DNA of 64,000 nucleotides, from the NCBI RefSeq assembly GCF_024227715.1, contig NZ_CP100448.1:558001-622000 (forward strand). The letters run 5' to 3'. A program made the translations under genes and the position numbers. The stretch comes from Halomarina litorea. GTDB taxonomy: Archaea; Halobacteriota; Halobacteria; Halobacteriales; Haloarculaceae. Each line of letters starts with the position of its first letter. The first letter of the stretch is position 1. Under the pieces are notes generated by a model that was not told the DNA's origin, searched no databases, and saw nothing but the letters and a program-made list of their open reading frames with translations. Shown one piece after another: positions 50,057-57,621 of this stretch.

Positions 50057-51004
50057 TCAGACGGTCGGGACGGGCACGGAGTCGAGGGCGTCCGCGACGA
50101 CTGCCGCCTTCCGGACGTTCTCGACCTTCGCGTCCGGCGTGAGGACGATGCGGTGGGCGAGGACGGGGTGGGCGACGTCCTTGATGTCGTCGGGCGTGAC
50201 GAACGCTCGTCCGTAGAGGACTGCCTGTGCGCGGGCCGCCTCGAACAGGCGCTGGGTACCACGCGGGGACACCCCCACCTCCACGCGGCGGTCCTCGCGG
50301 GTCGCCCGCGCGATGTCCGCCATGTACCCCAGCAGGTCGTCCTCGACGCGGACGCCCTCGGGGACGGACCGAAGGTCCGAGACCCGTTCGGGGGTGAGCA
50401 CCGTCTCGACGTGGGGGCTGCGCGTCTCGCGGCCCGCCCGTCGCCTGAGTAGCTCCACCTCGCCGTCGCGGTCCGGGTAGCCGATGCTGGTCTTGACGAC
50501 GAAGCGGTCCACCTGTGCCTCGGGGAGCGGGAAGGTCCCCTCGTGCTCGACGGGGTTCTGCGTCGCGATGACGAAGAACGGTTTCGGCAACTCGCGCGTC
50601 TCGCCGTCCACCGTCACCTGCCCTTCCTCCATCGCTTCGAGGAGGGCGGACTGGGTCTTGGGGGGCGCGCGGTTGATCTCGTCGGCGAGGACGATGTTCG
50701 CGAAGATGGGGCCTCGCTGGAACTCGAACTCCCGGTCCTTCTCGTTGAAGATGTGGGTGCCTGTCACGTCCGAGGGGAGGAGGTCCGGGGTGAACTGGAC
50801 GCGCGAAAAGGAGAGGCCGAGGGCGGTGGCGACGCTGCGTGCGGTGAGGGTCTTCCCGGTCCCCGGCACGTCCTCCAGCAGGACGTGGCCGCGGGCGAGG
50901 ACGCCGAGCAGGATTCGCTCGACGAACGTCCGGTCTGCGACGACGCCGGACCGGACGGCGTCGGTGACGGCGGCGCACTCGCTGGCCGCCTCGTCGATGT
51001 CCAT
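50057..51004 (-). CDS. MoxR-family AAA+ ATPase
   Basis: A 315-residue ATPase with Walker A VPGTGKT near residue 45, the MoxR signature FTPDLLPSDVTGTHIFN, Walker B LADEINRAPPKTQ, sensor 1 ATQNP and the lid domain. MoxR proteins act as chaperones for metal-enzyme or membrane-complex assembly together with DUF58 proteins. Here it is encoded on the opposite strand and separated from DUF58 by the LLM gene. A CACTAAATC TATA-like box is about 25 nt before the ATG. Confidence 0.9.
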   Translation of the reverse strand: MDIDEAASECAAVTDAVRSGVVADRTFVERILLGVLARGHVLLEDVPGTGKTLTARSVATALGLSFSRVQFTPDLLPSDVTGTHIFNEKDREFEFQRGPIFANIVLADEINRAPPKTQSALLEAMEEGQVTVDGETRELPKPFFVIATQNPVEHEGTFPLPEAQVDRFVVKTSIGYPDRDGEVELLRRRAGRETRSPHVETVLTPERVSDLRSVPEGVRVEDDLLGYMADIARATREDRRVEVGVSPRGTQRLFEAARAQAVLYGRAFVTPDDIKDVAHPVLAHRIVLTPDAKVENVRKAAVVADALDSVPVPTV

Positions 51005-51064
51005 ACCCCGAACGTGTCAGGGCTCGATTTAGTGCTGTCGGGTCCCTCCGACGAACCGAAACGG

Positions 51065-51071
51065 ACTAAAT
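51065..51071 (+). promoter_or_regulatory. TATA-like box of the tRNA-Ser gene
   Basis: ACTAAAT lies 25-31 nt before the mature 5' end of the tRNA, normal spacing for an archaeal tRNA promoter. On the minus strand the gap up to the MoxR gene holds that gene's own promoter. Confidence 0.45.
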
Positions 51072-51095
51072 GGGGCGGGCGGTAGATGGTGGTGA

Positions 51096-51180
51096 GCCGA
51101 GGTAGCCTAGCCTGGCCAAGGCGGCAGATTCGAAATCTGCTGTCCTCACGGACTCGGGAGTTCAAATCTCTCCCTCGGCG
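51096..51180 (+). tRNA. tRNA-Ser, anticodon CGA
   Basis: Cloverleaf of class II type: acceptor GCCGAGG pairs with CCTCGGC (51173-51179); the anticodon stem GCAGA/TCTGC encloses the loop TTCGAAA giving anticodon CGA (serine codon UCG); a long variable arm TGTCCTCACGGAC follows, and the T arm holds the expected TTCAAAT loop. No intron. CCA is not encoded. The last 20 nt plus the following 5 nt recur at 51294-51318. Confidence 0.95.
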
Positions 51181-51185
51181 CTTCT
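51161..51185 (+). repeat. tRNA-derived 25-nt direct repeat, copy 1 (att-like)
   Basis: The 3' part of the tRNA-Ser gene, from the T loop through the discriminator base and five nucleotides beyond. It matches copy 2 at 51294-51318 in 24 of 25 positions. Confidence 0.7.
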
Positions 51186-51387
51186 GCTGTTGACAATCCG
51201 CGAGAGCCGTCTATGGCTCTCTCATCCTCCCAGCTATCGTGTCCGAGACGAGACAATTTGAACTAGACCGCGAGCACCAGCGAGCGGGCGTAATTCAACT
51301 CTCTCCCTCGGCGCTTCTCGAGATGCAACGCGACGAGCGCGGCGTCTCGTCGCCGTGCGACCGTTCGTGATGTGCGCCGGCCGCCGG
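51186..51387. other. Short scar-like region between tRNA repeat and GNAT gene
   Basis: Contains 108 nt between the two tRNA-end repeats, with a hairpin (GAGAGCC...GGCTCTC at about 51203-51222), and 69 nt after the second repeat. There is no reading frame of note and the sequence is slightly less GC-rich than its surroundings. Best read as the remnant of an integrated element. Confidence 0.5.
51294..51318 (+). repeat. tRNA-derived 25-nt direct repeat, copy 2 (att-like)
   Basis: Second copy of the tRNA-Ser 3' end with one mismatch (C for A in the T loop), 133 nt downstream of the first. It keeps the run TCTCTCCCTCGGCGCTTCT without a tRNA body, the usual appearance of a right attachment site. 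Confidence 0.65.
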
Positions 51388-51957
51388 TCAGCGCTCCAGT
51401 ACCGCTCCGGGCCCGTCCCACTCGTCTTCGAGGAGGCCGAACCGTTCGACGTCGACGAACTCGCCGTCGGCGAACTGCGCTTCGCGGGCGGTCCCCTCGT
51501 GGACGAACCCGAGGCGTTCACAGAGCGCGACGGAGGCGTCGTTCGGGGCCATCACCGTCGCGCTCACGCGGTGCAGACGGAGTTCGCTGAAGCCGTAGTC
51601 GAGGAGGTGTGCGCCCGCGTCGAGGGCGTACCCCCGGCCCCACGCGCCGGGGTGGAACCAGACGCCGAAGTTGGCGTAGCCGTCCCGGTCGACCACGGGG
51701 AGAAGTTGGACTGACCCGACCGGGTCGCCCTCGAACTCGCCTTCCGTCGGGACGACGAGGAGGGAGACGCCGTCGCCGTCGTGTTCTGCGGGCCAGAGTT
51801 CCTCCCGGAACCGGCTCTCGGTGTAGGGCGTGTCGAACGAACTGATGTACCGGCGGACCGCTGGGTGGTTCACGCCCTCCCGGAGGAACTGGACGTCCTC
51901 CTCGTCGGGCGGTTTCAGGGCGACGCGGTCGCAGTCGATGAACGTCGGTCGTGACAT
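51388..51957 (-). CDS. GNAT acetyltransferase, RimJ/RimL type
   Basis: A 189-residue N-acetyltransferase of the RimJ/RimL/SpeG-like group. The acetyl-CoA binding motif appears as HPGAWGRGYALDAG near residue 103, with LHRVSATVMAPNDASVALCERLGFVHEG as the C-terminal part of the fold. Substrates may be protein N-termini, ribosomal proteins or small amines. The ATG at 51957 is followed by a strand typical of the family start. Confidence 0.88.
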   Translation of the reverse strand: MSRPTFIDCDRVALKPPDEEDVQFLREGVNHPAVRRYISSFDTPYTESRFREELWPAEHDGDGVSLLVVPTEGEFEGDPVGSVQLLPVVDRDGYANFGVWFHPGAWGRGYALDAGAHLLDYGFSELRLHRVSATVMAPNDASVALCERLGFVHEGTAREAQFADGEFVDVERFGLLEDEWDGPGAVLER

Positions 51958-52148
51958 GACGTGCTGTGGGCTGTCGGGGTGGCTGGTGGGTGATGCGAGG
52001 TGGGACTGACGGGACCCGTGCCGATGGGGGGTCAGTTCAGAAGCAGTGAGGAACGGTCATCGGTCAGCTCTGTCGGCTGTGTTCGAGCGTGGGCACAAAG
52101 CCCCGGCGGTTCGGGCACAGCGTTGAGGAAGCGGCGTCCGGGGAGCGC

Positions 52149-52382
52149 TCAGGCCGTCTCCTCGTCGCGCGGGTCGTCGAGGTGGTCGTCGGCGAACCCC
52201 GTCCGGAAGGCGATGTAGCCGATGGCGGAGATGAAGAGGATGGGCGGGAGGATGAGGAAGCCCCAGAGCGGTTCCAGCCCCCAGAGGAGCAGGAGAGCGA
52301 TGTCGGCGAGCCCCAGCAGGAGAAACGGGAGGATGGCGAGTGCGGCCCGCTTGCGCGTCAGCGTGGTCTCCCCGATGTCCAT
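52149..52382 (-). CDS. Small two-helix membrane protein, 77 aa
   Basis: A 77-residue protein. A short polar N-terminus (with TRKR) precedes two hydrophobic helices joined by a short loop, and a strongly acidic tail ends DDPRDEETA. Similar small proteins occur throughout haloarchaea without known function. It is 51 nt downstream of the GYD-domain gene on the same strand. Confidence 0.65.
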   Translation of the reverse strand: MDIGETTLTRKRAALAILPFLLLGLADIALLLLWGLEPLWGFLILPPILFISAIGYIAFRTGFADDHLDDPRDEETA

Positions 52383-52433
52383 ACCCGTCCTCGGGGCGCG
52401 GGGGGCAAAAGCCCCGCGTTCGCCGCGCTCCGC

Positions 52434-52721
52434 TCAGAGGTCGTTGACCAGTTCGCCGAATCGCTCGACGGGGACGATCTCCATCGTCTGCATGTCCAGA
52501 CCGCGTCGTTCGATGACGAGCGATATCTGGAGCGCCCGGTCCCGGTCGGGGGCGTCGAACAGAACGAGGAAGTCGTGCTCGCCGAGGATGGCGTAGGCGT
52601 CGCGCATCTCGCCGCCAAGTTCCTGAACGTCGTTGCGGAGGTCGCCCCAGACGCTGGCCAAGACCTGTGCGTTCTGTACCTCCGCGTCTACCACGTCGAC
52701 GAGGGCCATGTACGTGTGCAT
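52434..52721 (-). CDS. GYD-domain protein
   Basis: A 95-residue single-domain protein of the GYD family: it opens with a strand (YMALVDVVD), a helical region, then AYAILGEHDFLVLFDAPDRDRALQISLVIERRG (split motif HDFLVLFDAPD, matching the GxYDxvvi.eaPD core) and a C-terminal strand. These dimeric ferredoxin-like proteins are conserved but uncharacterised. Clear start and length. Confidence 0.82.
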   Translation of the reverse strand: MHTYMALVDVVDAEVQNAQVLASVWGDLRNDVQELGGEMRDAYAILGEHDFLVLFDAPDRDRALQISLVIERRGLDMQTMEIVPVERFGELVNDL

Positions 52722-52805
52722 CGGTAGCTCGTAACGCGCGCTCGCCGTAAATCGCCACCGATTGTTTCACTCTCCCGGGGAGTGCAACGGTGGACCGTCC
52801 CGACG

Positions 52806-53099
52806 CTATCGCCCGTCCAACCGCGCCTGCTGGCGGGTGGGTGAGACAGACGTTCCGCCTCGTGCCGTCCGTCGCCGGGGGCGGCGTCGCCCGACGAGGT
52901 AGCCGTCGGCGTCGCTCGAGTCGTTCGGGACGGCGTCCTGAACCCAGACGCGCCCCCGGGGAGCGCTCGCGGCCCGCGCCCACTCGCGAGCGAGCGCTTT
53001 CGACGCGAACGTCCGGCGCGACCCGTGGTCGCGCACCCACCGTCCGACGGTGGCACTGGTCCGACGCGCGGAGGGCTTGACCGCCACGACGTAGGCCAT
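52806..53099 (-). CDS. Small basic conserved haloarchaeal protein, unrecognised
   Basis: A 97-residue protein with an unusually basic composition for this proteome. Its first 70 residues (YVVAVKPS, then a TFASKALAREWARA helix and VWVQDAVP) look like a small alpha/beta domain seen in many haloarchaeal hypothetical proteins; the final 25 residues are Arg-rich and poorly defined. It is divergent to the bifunctional-nuclease-domain gene 71 nt away. Nucleic-acid binding is possible from the charge. Confidence 0.6.
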   Translation of the reverse strand: MAYVVAVKPSARRTSATVGRWVRDHGSRRTFASKALAREWARAASAPRGRVWVQDAVPNDSSDADGYLVGRRRPRRRTARGGTSVSPTRQQARLDGR

Positions 53100-53170
53100 G
53101 GTTCCCGTCCGTGACCCACGTCCTTCGGTGCAGGGGTACGCTTACATACTCGCTCGATGAATAGGGTTCC

Positions 53171-53599
53171 ATGTCACCGACTGCCACAGTCCGCGGCGTG
53201 GGGGTGAGCGTCGGCGATGAAGGCGGCGAGGGGACCCCCGTCGTGATGCTGGACGTGGCGGACCACGTCGTCCCCATCTTCGTCAGCGAGGACCAGGCGG
53301 AGTCCATCCGTCTCGCCCTCGACGAGCGCAGTTTCGACCGCCCGCTCACGCACGACCTGCTCGTGGAGATGACCGCGGAGTTCGGCGCGGCCATCGACCG
53401 CGTCCTCATCGACGACCTCTCGGAGGTCACCTTCTACGCGAAGATCGAGACCGAACAGTACCGCGACGGGGAGCGCCGTCGCCTCTCGTTCGACGCCCGC
53501 CCGAGCGACGCCATCGCCATCGCCCTCCGCCTGAACGTCCCCATCGAAGTCGCGGACGACGTGGTCGAACGGGCGGGCCGGCCCCCCTCGTCCATCTAG
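53171..53599 (+). CDS. Bifunctional nuclease (DUF151/BFN) domain protein
   Basis: A 142-residue protein made of a single BFN domain. Family landmarks are VVPIFVSEDQAESI near residue 33, RPLTHDLL, and the C-terminal SFDARPSDAIAIALRLNVPI, the motif most conserved in plant and bacterial BFN proteins. Members have been reported to have nuclease activity on RNA and DNA. Function in haloarchaea unknown. Confidence 0.88.
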   Translation: MSPTATVRGVGVSVGDEGGEGTPVVMLDVADHVVPIFVSEDQAESIRLALDERSFDRPLTHDLLVEMTAEFGAAIDRVLIDDLSEVTFYAKIETEQYRDGERRRLSFDARPSDAIAIALRLNVPIEVADDVVERAGRPPSSI

Positions 53600-53608
53600 G
53601 ACCCCACC

Positions 53609-53613
53609 TTTTT
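53609..53613 (+). terminator. T-run after the BFN gene
   Basis: Five T residues 10 nt after the stop at 53599, followed by a GGCGC/GCGCC hairpin at 53625-53637. A plausible archaeal terminator in the convergent gap. Confidence 0.35.
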
Positions 53614-53624
53614 CCGCCTCGGGG

Positions 53625-53761
53625 GGCGCGAAGCGCCACCACTCGTCGCAGAAATCTGCATTGCGAGACGCTCCGCGTCTCGCAGGCTCCCAGAACCGCG
53701 AAGCGGTTCTGAGAGGACCAAAAAAAGTCGAGTCCTCACTCGCTGTGCTCGTTCGGACTCG
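53625..53761. repeat. Cluster of five short hairpins in a convergent gap
   Basis: Inverted repeats at 53625-53637, 53648-53659, 53662-53684, 53691-53711 and 53729-53761 with arms of 5 to 9 bp and loops of 2 to 5 nt in the first four. They fill the gap between the BFN gene and the PIN-ATPase gene, whose 3' ends face each other. Confidence 0.7.
53720..53761 (-). terminator. Hairpin plus T7 terminator for the PIN-ATPase gene
   Basis: Reading the minus strand, a stem CGAGTCC/GGACTCG (53761-53729) is followed within 2 nt by seven T residues (53726-53720). This is the layout of an intrinsic terminator, 94 nt after the stop of the gene ending at 53855. Confidence 0.5.
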
Positions 53762-53854
53762 GTGAACCGCGCTCGCTCACTTCGCTCGCTCACGCGGACG
53801 CTATCGACGTGAGTAGAAAGAGCCGACCCAAATCGGTCCCTCGAAACCCGCCGC

Positions 53855-55723
53855 TCAGGACCGGACGACGGTGATGGGTTTCTTGCGGTCGATGGCCTGT
53901 TCCATCTCCTCGGCGATGGCGCTCCCGCGGGAGACCTGCACCTCGCCGCTACGGGAGACGGTGGCCGTAAAGAGGTACTCACCGCCCGCGCGGACCTCGA
54001 CGGTCTCGCCCGCGTAGCCGTCGAGGGGGACGATGATGTGCCGGCCCGTGATCTCCGGCGTGACGGGCTCGCCCGCCTGTTCGTTTCCGCCGGCTGATCT
54101 CCCCGACCCGCCGGACCCGCCGCCCTGCTTCAGGTGGTCGGGTCGCTCGTCGAGGGTGCGCACGTCGATGCTGATACCGAGGCGGTCCTCTATCTGGTCG
54201 ATGCGGCCGCCGCCCTTCCCGATGACGTAGGAGATGTCGTCGTCCTCGACGTAGACGACGGCGCGGTTGGACCCCTGCAGTTCGACCTGCACGTGCCCGC
54301 GCGCGACGGAGCGAACCTCGCGCTCTATCTCCTGTTTCGCGATGCGGTTGACGCCCGTATCGCCCTCCTCGTCCTCGTCGCCGAGGGGGACGGTGACGAC
54401 CTGCCGGTTGAAGGTGTAGATCTCGAAGGCGGGCTTGCCCGTATCGAAGTCGCTGACGACGATGACCGGGCGCGCGAGGTCCTCCTCCATCAGGCCGTGG
54501 GGGACCTTCACCTCCGTCGAGACGTCGTACACCGTCTCGATGTCGCCGGCCTTCACGTAGGCGACGGTGTCGACCACCTGCGGAATCATGCCGAGTTCGA
54601 CCCGGCCGACGAGTCGCTGGAGGGCGTCGATGGCCCGCGTGGCGTGGACGACGCCGACCATCCCGACGCCGGCGAGGCGCATGTCCGCGAACGTGCGGAA
54701 GTCCCTTGTCTTCCGGACCTCGTCGTAGATGGTGTAGTCGGGCCGGACCATCAGGAGGGCGTCGGCCGTCTTCTCCATCTGGCCGTCGAGTTCCGTGTAC
54801 TGCGTTATCTCGTCGCCGACCTGCAGGTCGCGCGGTTTCTCCATCGTCTTGACCGAGTAGCCCGACCCGGAGAGGAACTCCGCGACGGCCTGTCCGAGCG
54901 TCGACTTCCCGGCACCGGGTGCCCCGGCGACGAGGACGCCGCGTTGCTGGTCGAGCAGTCGCTCTTTCAGTTCGTCGGCGTGGTTGTAGTCCTCGATGTC
55001 GGTCTTCACCATCGGCCGGACGGCGGTTATCTCCAGGCCGTCCGAGAACGGCGGTTCCGCGATGGCGATGCGGTAGTTGCGGAACTGGACGATAGTCATC
55101 CCCGGTTCCGAGAGCTCGGTGAAGCCCTCGTCGCTGGCGTCGGCGGCGTTGCGAATCTCGCCGACGTACTCCCGGAGGACCTCGTCGTCGAGTTCCTCGT
55201 CGCCGATGGCCTCGTAGCGCACCTCGCCGACCGACCCGCGCTTCGCCATCGGGCGGACCCCCGCCTTCAGGTGGACGCTCATCGTCCCCTCGTCGAAGTA
55301 GTGCTCTATCTCGAGGTCGCCCACCTCGTCGTCGTGCGGTTCGAGGTACTGCACGTCGAGGCCCTTCGCCTTCGCCACCTCGCTCTGGACGATGTCGCTG
55401 GTGACGAACGTGGCGTCGTACTCGCCCGCCACGTCGCGGATGATGGCGTCGATTTCGCCCGCGCTCGCGCGGCGAATCTCGTCGTCGTTGGGGCGTCGGC
55501 CCACGTAGTTCACCTCGATGCGCCCCTCGTCGGCGAGGTCGGCGAGTCGCTGGAGTTCCTCCAGCCCTCGCCACCCGATTTCGCGCCCCGAGTTGGCCTG
55601 CGCCTCCAGTTCGCTGACGACTGCCTCCGGCACGTAGACCACGGCGTCGGCGAACTCGCCGTCCTCGACTTTGTCGGACACGCGGCCGTCGACGACCACG
55701 CTCGTGTCCGGAACAACGTTCAT
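53855..55723 (-). CDS. PIN domain-ATPase-KH domain protein (PINc/VapC-type ATPase)
   Basis: A 622-residue archaeal protein. Residues 1-135 form a PIN nuclease domain (VVPDTSVVVDG, then EIDAIIRD and TFVTSD with the acidic active-site residues). A PilT/GspE-like ATPase core has Walker A GAPGAGKST near residue 262 and an Asp/Glu-rich VRPDYTIYDEVRKT. A KH domain with GKGGGR lies near residue 500, followed by a Gly/Ser linker and a beta-rich end. The likely role is ATP-driven RNA binding and cleavage. A TTATAC box 24 nt before the ATG at 55723 fixes the start. Confidence 0.92.
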   Translation of the reverse strand: MNVVPDTSVVVDGRVSDKVEDGEFADAVVYVPEAVVSELEAQANSGREIGWRGLEELQRLADLADEGRIEVNYVGRRPNDDEIRRASAGEIDAIIRDVAGEYDATFVTSDIVQSEVAKAKGLDVQYLEPHDDEVGDLEIEHYFDEGTMSVHLKAGVRPMAKRGSVGEVRYEAIGDEELDDEVLREYVGEIRNAADASDEGFTELSEPGMTIVQFRNYRIAIAEPPFSDGLEITAVRPMVKTDIEDYNHADELKERLLDQQRGVLVAGAPGAGKSTLGQAVAEFLSGSGYSVKTMEKPRDLQVGDEITQYTELDGQMEKTADALLMVRPDYTIYDEVRKTRDFRTFADMRLAGVGMVGVVHATRAIDALQRLVGRVELGMIPQVVDTVAYVKAGDIETVYDVSTEVKVPHGLMEEDLARPVIVVSDFDTGKPAFEIYTFNRQVVTVPLGDEDEEGDTGVNRIAKQEIEREVRSVARGHVQVELQGSNRAVVYVEDDDISYVIGKGGGRIDQIEDRLGISIDVRTLDERPDHLKQGGGSGGSGRSAGGNEQAGEPVTPEITGRHIIVPLDGYAGETVEVRAGGEYLFTATVSRSGEVQVSRGSAIAEEMEQAIDRKKPITVVRS

Positions 55724-55746
55724 ACAGTGAAGTGCGCCGTCGCGCC

Positions 55747-55752
55747 GTATAA
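55747..55752 (-). promoter_or_regulatory. TATA box of the PIN-ATPase gene
   Basis: Minus-strand TTATAC 24-29 nt before the ATG at 55723. It rules out a 13-residue upstream extension. Confidence 0.5.
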
Positions 55753-55786
55753 GCGTGTTCAACCCCCCGACACCCCCCGCTTTCGA

Positions 55787-56368
55787 CTACTCGACGACCA
55801 TATTCCCGCGCATCGCCTGCGGGTGGTATTCGCAGTAGTACGTCGTCATCGACGACCGGGCCGTGAACGTCGTCCGGACCGTCTCGCCTTCGTCCTCCGC
55901 GGACTCGCTCTCGACGAGGACGTCGTCCGACTCCGTGGCGATGTACAGTTCGTGTTCGACCCCGTCTACGTTCTCCCAGACGAACGTGTACTGTGCGCCC
56001 GCCTCCAGTCGGAGCGTGGGGTTCAGGCGCTCGGCGATGCTCGACGGGGCCTGCCCGGCCCACGCCGCCGAGTCCGCGTCCATCCGTATCTCGGTCCCTC
56101 CCGGCAGCACCTGCGCGGCGGTCCGTGTGGGACTGTCCGTCGCCTCCGTCGCCTCCGTCGCCTCTGTCGTCCCCTCGTCGGTCGGTCGGGTCGTCTCTCC
56201 GTCGGTCCCATCGGTCCCGTCGGTCGTCGCGCCCCCGGTCGTCCCCCCGCCGTCCGAGTCGTCGCCGGAGCACCCCGCGAGCGCGGCCGCCAGTCCCGCG
56301 CCCGTCGCCGCCAGCAGTCGCCGTCTGCCGAGGCCACCCGCACTCGAAACGCCGTCGTCACGTACCAT
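55787..56368 (-). CDS. Halocyanin-like cupredoxin lipoprotein
   Basis: A 193-residue lipoprotein: twin-arginine region GRRRLLAATG, lipobox LAGC with Cys33, an 80-residue Gly/Thr/Asp/Glu-rich linker, then a cupredoxin-like domain. Copper ligands are recognisable as H in GVEHELY and C, H, M in YYCEYHPQAMRGNM, a type 1 blue-copper arrangement. It would carry electrons outside the membrane. Compared with typical halocyanins the domain is short, and the GMVG-type ending is replaced by RGNMVVE. Located between the PIN-ATPase and M20 genes without obvious partners. Confidence 0.8.
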   Translation of the reverse strand: MVRDDGVSSAGGLGRRRLLAATGAGLAAALAGCSGDDSDGGGTTGGATTDGTDGTDGETTRPTDEGTTEATEATEATDSPTRTAAQVLPGGTEIRMDADSAAWAGQAPSSIAERLNPTLRLEAGAQYTFVWENVDGVEHELYIATESDDVLVESESAEDEGETVRTTFTARSSMTTYYCEYHPQAMRGNMVVE

Positions 56369-56464
56369 GTGATGACGGTGGAACTTCTCCGTATTAAAGT
56401 AATTCCACGGGCGCGATGGTTCGGGCGGGCGAACGCTTACCCCCCTCCCCCCGAACCCCGACGC

Positions 56465-57562
56465 ATGGACCGAGCCGACGTCGGGACGGTGCGCGGCCTC
56501 GCCCGCGCGCTGGTCGCGATTCCGAGCCACGAAGACGAGACCGAGGCGGGGGAGTTCATCGCCGGATGGCTCCGCGAGCACACCGACGCGAGCGTCGACC
56601 ACGGCGAGGCGGGCGTCGTCGCCCGTCGCGGCGACCCGGACGCCGCCGACCGCATCGCCCTCGTCGGCCACCACGACGTGGTGCCGCCGGACGACCCGCA
56701 GGTCGACGAGGGCGGCGAGTACGTCGTCGAGGAACGGGACGGCCGCCTCTACGGGCGCGGGAGCGCCGACATGAAGGGGTCGGTGGCGGCCGCGATGTGC
56801 GCCTTCCGCGACGCGGACGCGCCCTGTACGTTCGCCTCCTTCCGCGGCGAGGAGCGAGGTGGCATCGGGGCGCGCGCCGCCATCGACGCGGGGTTCACGC
56901 CCGAGTACGCCATCGTCGGCGAGGGGTCGACGGGGTACTCCGCACCCGGCGTCACCGACGTCGTCGTCGCGCACAAGGGTCGCCGGGGGAGCACCGTCAC
57001 CGCGCGCGGCGCGAGCGCGCACGCGAGCGAACCCGAGGCGGGCGAGAACGCCATCTACCGGGCCGCGGACGCGGTGAGCGTGGTCCGCGGCCTCGACGCA
57101 CCGAGCGCGGAGGTCCTCGGCCAGTCGCTATCGGGGAGCGTCGTCGTCACCGAAATCGAGGGCGGGAGCGCGTGGAACGTCGTCCCCGAGCGCTGTTCGT
57201 TCACCGTCGACGAGCGAACCGTCCCCGGCGAACGCGCGGAACTGGAGCGAGTCGAGGAGCGCGAGGGCGTCTCGTGGACCGTCGACCAGGACCTCCCGCC
57301 GATGGCGTGCGAGGACGAGGCGTTCGCGGAGGCGGTCCTCGGGGCGGCCGGGGACGCACAGGACGACACCCCACAGAGGGTCGCCAAGCCACACGCGACC
57401 GACGCGGGGTGGCTCGCGGGTGCGGGCACGGCGTGTGTCGTCTGCGGGGCCTCCGAACGGGGCGAGGCACACACCGCGGACGAGAGCGTCTCGCTCGCGG
57501 TGCTGGACCGCTGTTACGAGATATACCGCGAGGCGGTCGGACGGGTCGCCGACCTCGACTGA
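56465..57562 (+). CDS. M20-family metallopeptidase (ArgE/DapE/LysK-like)
   Basis: A 365-residue zinc hydrolase that cleaves amide bonds of acylated amino acids or small peptides. Metal and catalytic residues are in GHHDVVPP (H, D), GRGSADMKG (D), GEERGGIG (EE), GASAHASEP in the dimerisation domain and near the end GEAHTADE. Length and order resemble LysK/ArgE-type enzymes of lysine or arginine biosynthesis, but no biosynthetic neighbours are present, so a salvage role is as likely. The ATG follows a short AT-poor leader. Confidence 0.87.
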   Translation: MDRADVGTVRGLARALVAIPSHEDETEAGEFIAGWLREHTDASVDHGEAGVVARRGDPDAADRIALVGHHDVVPPDDPQVDEGGEYVVEERDGRLYGRGSADMKGSVAAAMCAFRDADAPCTFASFRGEERGGIGARAAIDAGFTPEYAIVGEGSTGYSAPGVTDVVVAHKGRRGSTVTARGASAHASEPEAGENAIYRAADAVSVVRGLDAPSAEVLGQSLSGSVVVTEIEGGSAWNVVPERCSFTVDERTVPGERAELERVEEREGVSWTVDQDLPPMACEDEAFAEAVLGAAGDAQDDTPQRVAKPHATDAGWLAGAGTACVVCGASERGEAHTADESVSLAVLDRCYEIYREAVGRVADLD

Positions 57563-57621
57563 CCTCTTCGACCCTCCCCCGGAGGCGTGGTTTGATACCC
57601 CGGCGCGGCGTCGTCTCGCGT

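Noticed and set aside
54134-57562. A 1142-codon open frame on the plus strand
   Set aside because: It runs antisense through the PIN-ATPase and cupredoxin genes before entering the M20 gene in frame. The first part has Val/Asp/Arg-rich nonsense composition caused by GC-rich third positions; only the part from 56465 is real.
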